Assembly: GCA_002315455.1 (NCBI GenBank)
Contig: DCGG01000054.1
Location: 1 to 7,230 of the forward strand
Source of the DNA: Lentisphaeria bacterium UBA1784
GTDB lineage: Bacteria > Verrucomicrobiota > Lentisphaeria > Victivallales > Victivallaceae
Direction of reading: 5' to 3'
DNA length: 7,230 nt
Under the pieces are notes generated by a model, which was not told where the DNA came from, searched no databases, and saw only the letters and a program-made list of their open reading frames with translations. The position numbers and the translations under genes are program-made. This document shows, in pieces, positions 1-6,010 of the stretch (the first letter of the stretch is position 1; each line of letters starts with the position of its first letter).

Positions 1-867
1 GGCGGACGGTGCGTCGGCGTTCATCTGGCCTCCGGCGAGACCTTGGAGGCTCCGGTCGTGTTGATCGCTCCGGGGCTTGGCGGACGGGCGTTGGTTCATG
101 CACTGACGGAGCGTCTGGAGTTTTCTCTCAAGCCTTTTCAGATCGGATGCCGCATCGAACACCCCCAGTGTTTCATCGACCGTCTGCAGTACCACGGGAA
201 CCGTCCGGCAGCGCTGGAGGCGGCGGAGTATCATCTGCTCTCCCGGGCCTCTGCGGACCACCCCGGTGTCAGCACCTTCTGTATGTGTCCGGGCGGGGAG
301 GTGGTCAACGCTTCGGCGTGGAAGTTTCATTCCATCACCAACGGCATGAGCTGCTTCGCCCGGGACGGGGAGTTTGCAAACAGTTGTCTCATCACCACTT
401 TGCCGGCGGAGCGTTTCACTTCGTTCAGGGAGGTCTATGTCCTCTTCGACCGGATCGAGACAAAACTTTTCTCCATGGGCGGAGGGGATTATACCCTGCC
501 AGCGCAGGACGCAAGAGCCTTTCTGAACGGGCAGAAGCAGTTGAAGGCTGGTCCGGTTTCTGCACGCGTCGGCGTGGTTCCGGGGCGGATTGATGAACTT
601 CTTCCCGCGGAGGTCCGCAATACTCTCCGGGGTGCTCTGCGGCATTTCGACCGGATGTGTCCCGGGTTCATCCAGCAGGGGCGGCTGATCGGCGTGGAAA
701 GCTGCGTCTCCTCTCCGTTGCGTTTCCTGCGGAACGGTAATGGAGCCTCCTCGTTGCCCGGTCTCTTCCTTGCGGGGGAGGGGGTCGGTGCCGCGGGCGG
801 GATCATCTCTGCGGCCTGCGACGGCATCCGCTGTGCATTAAAAATGATGGCGCTGTTTGCAAAATAG
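1..867 (+). CDS. FAD-dependent oxidoreductase, COG2509 type (5' end missing)
   Basis: The reading frame is open from the first base of the window to a TAG at 865-867, so the N-terminal part with the dinucleotide-binding motif lies upstream. The visible 288 codons match the C-terminal part of the COG2509 family (NAD(FAD)-utilizing dehydrogenases), whose full length is roughly 450-530 residues. Diagnostic segments are KPFQIGCRIEHPQ (RIEHPQ at 151-168), FCMCPGG (CMCPGG at 280-297), TNGMS, MGGGDYTLPAQ, GVESCVSSPLRFLRN, and the closing flavin-site segment GEGVGAAGGIISAACDGI (from base 775). Family members are cytoplasmic flavoproteins whose physiological substrate is not firmly established, so only the enzyme class can be named. 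One oddity is that the loop before KPF reads APGLGGRALV, where I recall a GHSARD-like motif in relatives. The ATG at 43 is internal, because conserved sequence continues upstream of it. Confidence 0.86.
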   Translation, partial: GGRCVGVHLASGETLEAPVVLIAPGLGGRALVHALTERLEFSLKPFQIGCRIEHPQCFIDRLQYHGNRPAALEAAEYHLLSRASADHPGVSTFCMCPGGEVVNASAWKFHSITNGMSCFARDGEFANSCLITTLPAERFTSFREVYVLFDRIETKLFSMGGGDYTLPAQDARAFLNGQKQLKAGPVSARVGVVPGRIDELLPAEVRNTLRGALRHFDRMCPGFIQQGRLIGVESCVSSPLRFLRNGNGASSLPGLFLAGEGVGAAGGIISAACDGIRCALKMMALFAK

Positions 868-885
868 CGGCAGAGCATATACATT
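857..885 (+). promoter_or_regulatory. Weak candidate sigma70-like promoter ahead of rimO
   Basis: A TTGCAA hexamer at 857-862 and a TACATT hexamer at 880-885 are separated by 17 bases. Each matches four of six positions of the classical -35 and -10 boxes. The -35 element lies in the last codons of the upstream oxidoreductase gene. The 69-base gap before rimO (868-936) is the longest between the rightward genes, which makes it the natural place for a promoter. It also contains a perfect 8-base palindrome, TGACGTCA, at 889-896, just downstream of the proposed -10. The match is weak and could be chance; rimO may instead be read from the upstream transcript. Confidence 0.25.
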
Positions 886-936
886 ATGTGACGTCAGGGC
901 GAAACTTTCATCCTGCAGTACAGAAAGGGATGTGAA

Positions 937-2328
937 ATGCGTAAAAAAATTCCCGGCGCGCCTGCGGCGGCATCGGTTCGGAAGCCGACCTTTTTTCCCG
1001 TTTCTCTGGGATGTCCCAAGAATCTGGTGGACTCCGAAGTGCTCTCAGGGAAATTGCTCACCGCCGGTTATATGATTACCTTTGATCCTGACGACGCGGA
1101 CGTTTATCTCATCAATACCTGCGCCTTTCTGCCGGAGGCTCGGAGCGAAGCCGCGCAGGAGATCGGACGGGCAGCCCAGTGGAAGGCGGAGAAAGCCGGA
1201 CGGCGGATCGCCGTTGCCGGATGCCTCGTGGAGTATGACCGGATGAATTCCATCCGCAAATCCTTTCCGGACGTGGACGTCTGGATCCCGGTTGACGACT
1301 ATGCCGATCCCGCGAAGTTGTTTGCTGCCGCACCGGAAAAAAAGGATGCCGCCAAGCGTTCCGGCAAGGCGGCCCCCTGCTATCTCTGCGACGAAAAGGA
1401 ACCCCGTTTGCAGTTGACCGTCCCCCATATTGCCTATCTGAAGATCTGCGACGGATGCAACAACTGCTGTACCTATTGCGCCATCCCGAAACTCCGGGGC
1501 AAACTCCGTTCCCGGAGCATTGCCTCCTGTGTTGCCGAAGCGAAGACCCTCATCGGGAACGGCGTGAAGGAACTGGTGGTCATCGCGCAGGATGTGACCG
1601 CTTTCGGCATGGACAACGACCGCGGCGAAGATCTGCCCGGTCTGCTGAAGGCACTGATGGCGATCCCCGGAGATTTCCGGATTCGTCTTCTTTATACGCA
1701 TCCGGCGCATATCAGCGATGAATTGATCGACCTGCTGGCCGCCGGAGGCAAGCTGATCCCCTACGTGGATATTCCGCTCCAGCACGTCTCCCCCCGAATC
1801 CTGAAGGCGATGAACCGACACGTGACAAGAGAGCGGATCATAGAGGTCCTCACCGTCCTGCGGGAGCGGGTGCCGGAGCTGATCCTGCGGACCACCTTCA
1901 TTACCGGCTTTCCCGGCGAAACGGAGAAGGAATTTCAGGAACTGGCTGATTTCGCCAAAAAGTTCCGCTTTGAACGGCTGGGGGTTTTTCCCTATTCGGC
2001 GGAGGCCGGGACGCCTGCCGCCAAACTGCCGGATCAGGTTCCTGCCGCCGTCTCGGAGCAGCGGGCTGCCGCGCTCATGAAGTCCCAGCGCGCCCGCTTG
2101 GGGCAGTACTACCGGAAACTTGTCGGGACCGAGATGAAGGTCATCGTGGACGAAGCCGATGATTTCGGCGCGTGGGTCAGGGGGGCATTGGACGCCCCGG
2201 ATATCGATGGTGCGATCTATATCCCGGGGGCCAGTCGGGTCCATCCCGGAGAGTTCAAGTCGATACGGATCACCGCCGCCGGAGGCGGAAATCTCATTGG
2301 AGAGTGGTGGAAAGGAAAGAAAAAATGA
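937..2328 (+). CDS. rimO: Ribosomal protein S12 methylthiotransferase RimO
   Basis: RimO is a cytoplasmic radical-SAM enzyme that adds a methylthio group to a conserved aspartate of ribosomal protein S12, using two iron-sulfur clusters. The 463-residue protein has all three expected domains. The N-terminal UPF0004 domain starts with SLGCPKNLVDSE, which separates RimO from MiaB, and has cluster cysteines at 26, 62 and 96. The radical-SAM domain has the CX3CX2C cysteines 174, 178 and 181, followed by AIPKLRG. Further RimO-like segments are YTHPAH, YVDIPLQH and TTFITGFPGE. A TRAM domain runs from about residue 396 to the end and closes with NLIGEWW. The start ATG has an AAAGGGA site at 924-930, and no other start codon lies before the SLGC motif, leaving an N-terminal extension of about 17 residues. 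Two additional cysteines (171, 177) crowd the radical-SAM loop. The stop overlaps the pgsA start. Confidence 0.96.
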   Translation: MRKKIPGAPAAASVRKPTFFPVSLGCPKNLVDSEVLSGKLLTAGYMITFDPDDADVYLINTCAFLPEARSEAAQEIGRAAQWKAEKAGRRIAVAGCLVEYDRMNSIRKSFPDVDVWIPVDDYADPAKLFAAAPEKKDAAKRSGKAAPCYLCDEKEPRLQLTVPHIAYLKICDGCNNCCTYCAIPKLRGKLRSRSIASCVAEAKTLIGNGVKELVVIAQDVTAFGMDNDRGEDLPGLLKALMAIPGDFRIRLLYTHPAHISDELIDLLAAGGKLIPYVDIPLQHVSPRILKAMNRHVTRERIIEVLTVLRERVPELILRTTFITGFPGETEKEFQELADFAKKFRFERLGVFPYSAEAGTPAAKLPDQVPAAVSEQRAAALMKSQRARLGQYYRKLVGTEMKVIVDEADDFGAWVRGALDAPDIDGAIYIPGASRVHPGEFKSIRITAAGGGNLIGEWWKGKKK

Positions 2329-2942
2329 AGAATATTCCCAATATTCTCACGGTCAGCCGCATCGCGGCGGTAGTCGTTTTTGTCCTGCTGGCATCGGTGG
2401 CGGATCTTCAGGTCCTCCACGACAAGGATTGGGTCATCGGCTTGCGGATCGGCGCCTTTGTACTGGCTTTCCTCGCCGGACTGACGGATCTGCTGGATGG
2501 TTACATCGCCCGGAAATACAAGTGCATCAGCGATTTCGGTGCCCTCATGGATCCGCTGGCCGACAAGATCTTCGTGGCCGCCACCATGCTGGTCGCCGTG
2601 GAATACCGCCTGATGCCCGCGTGGATCGCCATCGCCGTGCTTGGCCGGGAATTCATGGTCACTGGGTTGCGGACCCTCGCGGCAAAGAAGCAGGTGATCA
2701 TCTCCGCCGACCGCTGGGGCAAACTCAAAACCTCCCTGCAGATGGTGATGCTGGCCATTGCCGGTACCGCCTGGATGCTGGACGGAGGTACCGCCTATCT
2801 CCGGGAAGCCGCGCCCTTCGGCATCCGGATTTGGTACGTTTGGCTCTGCTACCTCTGCGGGATCGTCTTTGTGACCGTCTTTTCCGGATTGCGCTACTTC
2901 CTCAAATACCGGAATCTTTTTCTGCCGGAAAAGACCCGGTGA
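2325..2942 (+). CDS. pgsA: CDP-diacylglycerol--glycerol-3-phosphate 3-phosphatidyltransferase
   Basis: This integral membrane enzyme condenses CDP-diacylglycerol with glycerol 3-phosphate to give phosphatidylglycerol phosphate, the committed step to phosphatidylglycerol and cardiolipin. The 205-residue protein shows the complete CDP-alcohol phosphotransferase signature D-x2-DG-x2-AR-x8-G-x3-D-x3-D, with the metal and substrate aspartates at 55, 58, 76 and 80. The start MKNIPNILTVSRI is typical of PgsA. Several hydrophobic segments are visible, for example about residues 13-26, 38-54, 85-105, 137-150 and 172-192. I chose the ATG at 2325 because it begins this conserved N-terminus and follows AAGGAAAG at 2312-2319. 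The frame stays open upstream to 2172, but that part is only a shadow of rimO. The 4-base ATGA overlap with rimO suggests translational coupling. Its length is close to the family norm of about 180-200 residues. Confidence 0.94.
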   Translation: MKNIPNILTVSRIAAVVVFVLLASVADLQVLHDKDWVIGLRIGAFVLAFLAGLTDLLDGYIARKYKCISDFGALMDPLADKIFVAATMLVAVEYRLMPAWIAIAVLGREFMVTGLRTLAAKKQVIISADRWGKLKTSLQMVMLAIAGTAWMLDGGTAYLREAAPFGIRIWYVWLCYLCGIVFVTVFSGLRYFLKYRNLFLPEKTR

Positions 2943-2957
2943 TCCTTCCGGAAGGAT
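2942..2957 (+). promoter_or_regulatory. Palindrome containing the ribosome binding site of the TPM gene
   Basis: Bases 2942-2957 read ATCCTTCCGGAAGGAT, a perfect 16-base palindrome starting on the last base of the pgsA stop codon. In RNA it could fold into a 6-bp stem with a CCGG loop. The GGAAGGA Shine-Dalgarno sequence of the next gene (ATG at 2962) makes up its right half, so folding would mask that site. The sequence is certain. A regulatory role is inference; the hairpin is short and could be opened by ribosomes finishing pgsA. Confidence 0.4.
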
Positions 2958-2961
2958 ACGC

Positions 2962-3681
2962 ATGTCCGCCTTTTTGAAAAGAGTGGCGTTTGCCAGCGTT
3001 TTCTGCGGTTTGCTGTTTACGGTTTCTGCGTGGGAGGTTCCGGCGCTGACCGGACGGGTCGTTGATCAGACCTCCCTTCTGAATGCATCGGAGAAAGCCA
3101 GCATTGATCGCGCCATCCGGACTTTTGAGCAAGCCACCGGCGGACAGTTTTTCGTGGCGATTCTGAACCCGCCGGACAAGCTCACCATCGAAGAGGCCGG
3201 GATCAAACTCATGGACGCCTGGAAGCCCGGCTATAAGGGAAAAGACAACGGAGCCATTCTCCTGATCGTACCTCTTCAGCGCCGGATGCGTCTGGAGATC
3301 GGATACGGTTGGGAAGGCGCCGTCAATGATGCCAAGGCCGGAGACATCATCCGGTTCATGGCTAAATTCTTCCAGCGGGATCGTTTTGCGGAAGGCATTC
3401 TCGCCGCCATCGGAAGACTTGCACAGGACGTCACGGGAGAGCCGCTTCCCGATTTTCCCGCCGAAGAACCTGCGGTTGAAGAAGATGTTCCGGGCTGGCT
3501 GCAATTTCTGATTGTCGTCGGAGTGATCCTGCTCCTTTTTCGTTACCCCTGGCTCATGCTGTTTTTCTTCGGCTGCGGCCGGGGAGGTCGGGGCGGTGGC
3601 GGAAGCGGCTTCGGAGGAGGCGGTTTCAGCGGCGGCGGAGGAGGCCGCGGCGGCGGCGGCGGTGCCTCCGGCGGATGGTAA
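2962..3681 (+). CDS. TPM-domain (YgcG-like) protein with Gly-rich C-terminus
   Basis: This 239-residue protein has a Sec-type signal peptide (Lys6 and Arg7, a hydrophobic core, likely cleavage after VSA at residue 23). A TPM domain follows at about residues 26-155, with VPALTGRVVDQTSLLN, KGKDNG at 92-97, RRMRLEIGYGWEG around 109-119, and a GD-IIRFM segment. One transmembrane segment lies at about 180-203. The tail from 204 to 239 is almost entirely glycine and ends in ASGGW, as is usual for this family. The TPM domain would therefore lie outside the cytoplasmic membrane, anchored by the single helix. TPM domains were first described as phosphatase-like in a plant thylakoid protein (TLP18.3); the bacterial role is unclear. 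The start is supported by GGAAGGA at 2950-2956. It lies 19 bases after pgsA and just ahead of lemA, a partner it often accompanies. Confidence 0.9.
   Translation: MSAFLKRVAFASVFCGLLFTVSAWEVPALTGRVVDQTSLLNASEKASIDRAIRTFEQATGGQFFVAILNPPDKLTIEEAGIKLMDAWKPGYKGKDNGAILLIVPLQRRMRLEIGYGWEGAVNDAKAGDIIRFMAKFFQRDRFAEGILAAIGRLAQDVTGEPLPDFPAEEPAVEEDVPGWLQFLIVVGVILLLFRYPWLMLFFFGCGRGGRGGGGSGFGGGGFSGGGGGRGGGGGASGGW
3571..3678 (+). repeat. GGN-triplet-rich low-complexity tract (Gly-rich tail)
   Basis: This stretch encodes the terminal glycine-rich segment of the TPM protein. It is built mostly of GGC, GGA and GGT codons, interrupted by serine, phenylalanine and arginine codons. It is imperfect low-complexity DNA rather than an exact tandem array. 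Similar tails are common in YgcG-like proteins, so it is a real part of the gene. The triplet composition makes the tract prone to length change by replication slippage, and it generates a spurious open Ala/Glu-rich frame from 3596 that runs into lemA. Confidence 0.7.
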
Positions 3682-3712
3682 AATAACTCAAACCAAGAAA
3701 GGATATGACATC

Positions 3713-4285
3713 ATGAAAAAAGTTCTGTGGATCATTGGCGCGGTTGCCGCACTCATTGTGATCGGAGTCATTTTCACCATTTCCGTCAAAAACGGATTGA
3801 TCAGGCAGGATGAAGCCGTCAATGAGAACTGGGCCCAGATCGACACCCAACTTCAGCGGCGGGCAGACCTGATCCCCAATCTGGTCAGCACCGTGAAGGG
3901 TTACGCGGCCCATGAGAAGGAGGTCCTCTCCGCCGTGGCCGATGCCCGTTCCTCTCTGCTCTCTGCGAAGGGGCCTGCCGACAAGGCCGGGGCGTCCGCA
4001 CAGATGACTTCGGCATTGGGGCGTTTGCTGGCCATTGCGGAGAAGTATCCCGACCTGAAAGCCAACACGACTTTCCAAAGACTGATGGATGAACTGGCCG
4101 GAACCGAAAACCGTATCGCGGTCGCGCGGACCCGTTACAATGACGCCGTGAAGTCCTACAATCAGGCGATCCGCCAGTTCCCCGGCTCTCTGTTCGCCGC
4201 CGGGATGGGGTTGGAAAAACGGGAATACTTCAATCCTCCTGCCGGACAAGGTGCAGTGGAAAAAGTTCCCGAAGTGAAGTTTTAA
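3713..4285 (+). CDS. lemA: LemA family membrane protein
   Basis: LemA proteins are small membrane-anchored helical proteins of unknown biochemical role, common next to TPM-domain genes. This one is 190 residues. It begins with MKK and a single transmembrane helix at about residues 4-24, followed by long amphipathic helices. Family signatures are QLQRRADLIPNLVSTVKGYA at 47-65, HEKEVLSAVADAR at 67-79, AEKYPDLKAN at 109-118, RYNDAVKSYNQAI at 141-153, and a closing FP...GMGLEKREYF at 156-173. I chose the ATG at 3713 because it starts the membrane helix and follows GAAAGGA at 3697-3703 at a workable 9-base distance. The frame is open back to 3596, but that part only overlaps the glycine tail of the preceding gene. 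The gene lies 31 bases after the TPM gene and is probably cotranscribed; its stop lies 10 bases before the convergent terminator. Confidence 0.93.
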   Translation: MKKVLWIIGAVAALIVIGVIFTISVKNGLIRQDEAVNENWAQIDTQLQRRADLIPNLVSTVKGYAAHEKEVLSAVADARSSLLSAKGPADKAGASAQMTSALGRLLAIAEKYPDLKANTTFQRLMDELAGTENRIAVARTRYNDAVKSYNQAIRQFPGSLFAAGMGLEKREYFNPPAGQGAVEKVPEVKF

Positions 4286-4288
4286 GAC

Positions 4289-4321
4289 AAAAAATGACCT
4301 CCTGCGCCTTACAGGAGGTCA
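4289..4321 (-). terminator. Rho-independent terminator of the leftward operon (recX end)
   Basis: A perfect 10-bp inverted repeat (TGACCTCCTG at 4295-4304 and CAGGAGGTCA at 4312-4321) encloses a 7-base loop. On the minus strand the stem is followed by six T residues (complement of 4289-4294), the classical intrinsic terminator layout. The first arm, as transcribed, is the last coding sequence of recX, and the recX stop codon (complement of 4309-4311) falls in the loop. On the plus strand no T-run follows, so the hairpin is not a typical terminator for lemA, although it could stabilise that 3' end. Confidence 0.85.
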
Positions 4322-4794
4322 ACACCGTCCTCGTCGGAGAGATCCAACTTCTCCAAGGCATCCCGGATCAGATCGAAAGGAAATCCCCGGGAGACCAGAA
4401 AACGAAAGAGTTTTTCCCGCTTCTTGCGAGGATCGGTCTCCCGCGTCAGCGTACGCAACTTGAAATCAAGCGCACTCTGCAATGCTTCCGGCTCCGCTTC
4501 CATCTGTCGGTTCACCGCGGATGCGATTGTTTCCGCATCCACACCCTTCGCACGGAGTTTTTGGGCAATCTTGCGGCGGCCGCATCCTCTGGCGTGCAGC
4601 AGTTCCGCCTGATCCTGCGCCAGCAGTTCATCATTGACGTATCCCCGCTTGACGCACAACTCCACCGCCTCCTCGGCCTCCCGGTGAGAGAATTCCGCTT
4701 TTCGCAGGCGCAGATAAAGTTCCCGCTGCGAAAAAGCCCTGATACCGAGAAGGTTCAGGGCTTTGTCTATGGCTGTTTGCGGAGCCTTGGGCAT
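4309..4794 (-). CDS. recX: Regulatory protein RecX
   Basis: RecX is a small cytoplasmic all-helical protein that binds RecA filaments and modulates recombinase activity. The predicted 161-residue protein has the usual three tandem three-helix repeats: about residues 5-50 (AIDKALNLLGIRAFSQREL with LRLRKAEF), 50-95 (KRGYVNDELLAQDQAELL, RGCGRRKIAQKLRAKGV) and 100-155 (the terminal RGFPFDLIRDALEKL). The RGYVND motif is characteristic. I chose the ATG at 4794 because it falls one base after the apgM stop and gives a normal length; GGGA on the minus strand (4805-4802) is a weak ribosome site. A GTG at 4842 would add 16 residues that merely overlap apgM. It is the last gene of the leftward operon. 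recA is not in the window, so the cotranscribed partners are not recombination genes. Confidence 0.88.
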   Translation of the reverse strand: MPKAPQTAIDKALNLLGIRAFSQRELYLRLRKAEFSHREAEEAVELCVKRGYVNDELLAQDQAELLHARGCGRRKIAQKLRAKGVDAETIASAVNRQMEAEPEALQSALDFKLRTLTRETDPRKKREKLFRFLVSRGFPFDLIRDALEKLDLSDEDGVDLL

Positions 4795-4795
4795 T

Positions 4796-6010
4796 TCAGA
4801 GTCCCAGTACCTTGCGGACCAGTTCTTCCCTGGCCAGCGCACCGAGGCTTCCTTGGGACGCCTGTTGTTCGCTGAAATACTGGATGCAATCCGGAACCGG
4901 AACCGCCGGTCCGCAAATGGCCAACGGCACCGGTGTTGTGGTATGTTTGCGCAGTTTGATGGGGACCGGATGGTCCGGAAGCACTGCGAAATTCACATTC
5001 TGTCCTGCCAGCGCCGCCCGGATGGGTGCGACGATTTTGGCATCAAAATCCTCGATCGCCTGCAGCTTCAACTTGAGATCACCGAGGTGGGAACACTCGT
5101 CAATGGCCTCCACGTGAACGTAGACAAGGTCATGCGTTTGGATGGCTTTCAGCACGGCCTCGACCTTTCCTGCATAGTTGGTGTCCAGAAATCCGGTGGC
5201 GCCGGGGACGTCCAACACCGTCATCCCGGTACAGCGGCCGATGCCTTTGATCACATCCACGGCGCTGATGACGGCGCCGGTCCGACCGGAATACTTGGCA
5301 GAAAAAACATCCAGATGGGGACGGCGTCCGGGACTCCATGGCCAGATCCGATTGGCGGGGGAGGGGCGTCCGGCATTGAGCGGATGGGCAGCGAGAAATT
5401 TCGCGGCCCGCTCCTCAAGATCCCGGAGAAATTCCACCGTATGCCGGGCTTCCGAAGAATCATCGGCAGGGGTCAGCACGAGATCGGCGAGCGGAAGATC
5501 CTGCGAGGAATCCGGCTTGTGGTAGTTGACGGCGGGGGAGAACTCCCTGCCATGGAGGACCAACAGATTCCGATAACTGACGCCGGTGTGAAAAGTCACC
5601 TTGTCCGAGCCGAACTCCTTTTCCAAGGCCTTCATCAATGCCGCGGCCGTCTCGTTGTCTATGTGCCCGGAGGAGTAGTCCCGCAGGATCCCGTCCCCGG
5701 AGGCATAGACCAGATTGCACCGCCACGCCACGTCATCCGGGCCAAGCTCGATCCCCTGCGCCCCCGCTTCGATGGGACCGCGGCCGGGATAGTTCAGTTC
5801 AGGCCGGAATCCCAGCACGGACATATTCGCAACGTCGGAACTGGTGGGCAAGCCCGGAGGCAGGGTGAGGAAGGTCCCGCTGGCTCCCTCTGCGGCAATG
5901 GCATCCATGGCCGGAGTTTTTGCCGCTTCCAGCGGCGTTTTTCCCTGCAGTTCAGCCAGCGGATCATCCGCCATGCCGTCTGCTAAAAAGATCACAGCTT
6001 TCTGATTCAT
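4796..6010 (-). CDS. apgM: Cofactor-independent phosphoglycerate mutase, archaeal type (or putative homoserine kinase)
   Basis: This 404-residue protein belongs to the alkaline-phosphatase superfamily, ApgM branch (COG3635). These enzymes interconvert 3- and 2-phosphoglycerate in glycolysis using bound metal ions and a phosphoserine intermediate. Visible active-site elements are FLADGMADD (Asp11), the nucleophile segment SSDVAN (Ser58), YPGRGPIEA, WRCNLV, VHVEAIDECSHLGD (Asp304, His308) and the metal-site PDHP (Asp346, His347) with KHTTTPVP (His356). The middle domain has IWPWSPG, ISAVDVIKGIG and PGATGFLDTNYAGK. A related bacterial subfamily (TIGR02535) has been proposed to be homoserine kinase, and the IWPW form fits that group; no threonine genes are nearby to decide. 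The ATG at 6010 overlaps the upstream DUF167 stop by four bases, and the stop is one base before recX. Confidence 0.88.
   Translation of the reverse strand: MNQKAVIFLADGMADDPLAELQGKTPLEAAKTPAMDAIAAEGASGTFLTLPPGLPTSSDVANMSVLGFRPELNYPGRGPIEAGAQGIELGPDDVAWRCNLVYASGDGILRDYSSGHIDNETAAALMKALEKEFGSDKVTFHTGVSYRNLLVLHGREFSPAVNYHKPDSSQDLPLADLVLTPADDSSEARHTVEFLRDLEERAAKFLAAHPLNAGRPSPANRIWPWSPGRRPHLDVFSAKYSGRTGAVISAVDVIKGIGRCTGMTVLDVPGATGFLDTNYAGKVEAVLKAIQTHDLVYVHVEAIDECSHLGDLKLKLQAIEDFDAKIVAPIRAALAGQNVNFAVLPDHPVPIKLRKHTTTPVPLAICGPAVPVPDCIQYFSEQQASQGSLGALAREELVRKVLGL

Noticed and set aside
1045..2244. 399-codon open frame on the minus strand
   Set aside because: It lies wholly antisense to rimO, whose three domains and motifs are unmistakable. 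The antisense product shows no recognisable motif and is a by-product of GC-rich codon use.
2172..2324. Upstream start for PgsA inside rimO
   Set aside because: The conserved PgsA N-terminus begins at 2325 with a proper ribosome site; the upstream peptide is a rimO shadow.
3596..3712. Alternative upstream start giving LemA an Ala/Glu-rich N-terminal extension
   Set aside because: The extension is the glycine tract of the TPM gene read in another frame. The ATG at 3713 has a ribosome site and begins the expected membrane anchor.
4313..4319. AGGAGGT Shine-Dalgarno-like sequence on the plus strand
   Set aside because: It is one arm of the recX terminator, and no real plus-strand gene follows it.
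4795..4842. GTG start for RecX at 4842
   Set aside because: It would overlap apgM by 47 bases and add residues outside the RecX fold. The ATG at 4794 directly follows the apgM stop.
4294..4875. 193-codon open frame on the plus strand
   Set aside because: It is antisense to recX and begins inside the recX terminator; there is no recognisable motif.
4763..5986. 407-codon open frame on the plus strand
   Set aside because: It is antisense to apgM, which has the full set of catalytic residues. The plus-strand product shows no family signature.
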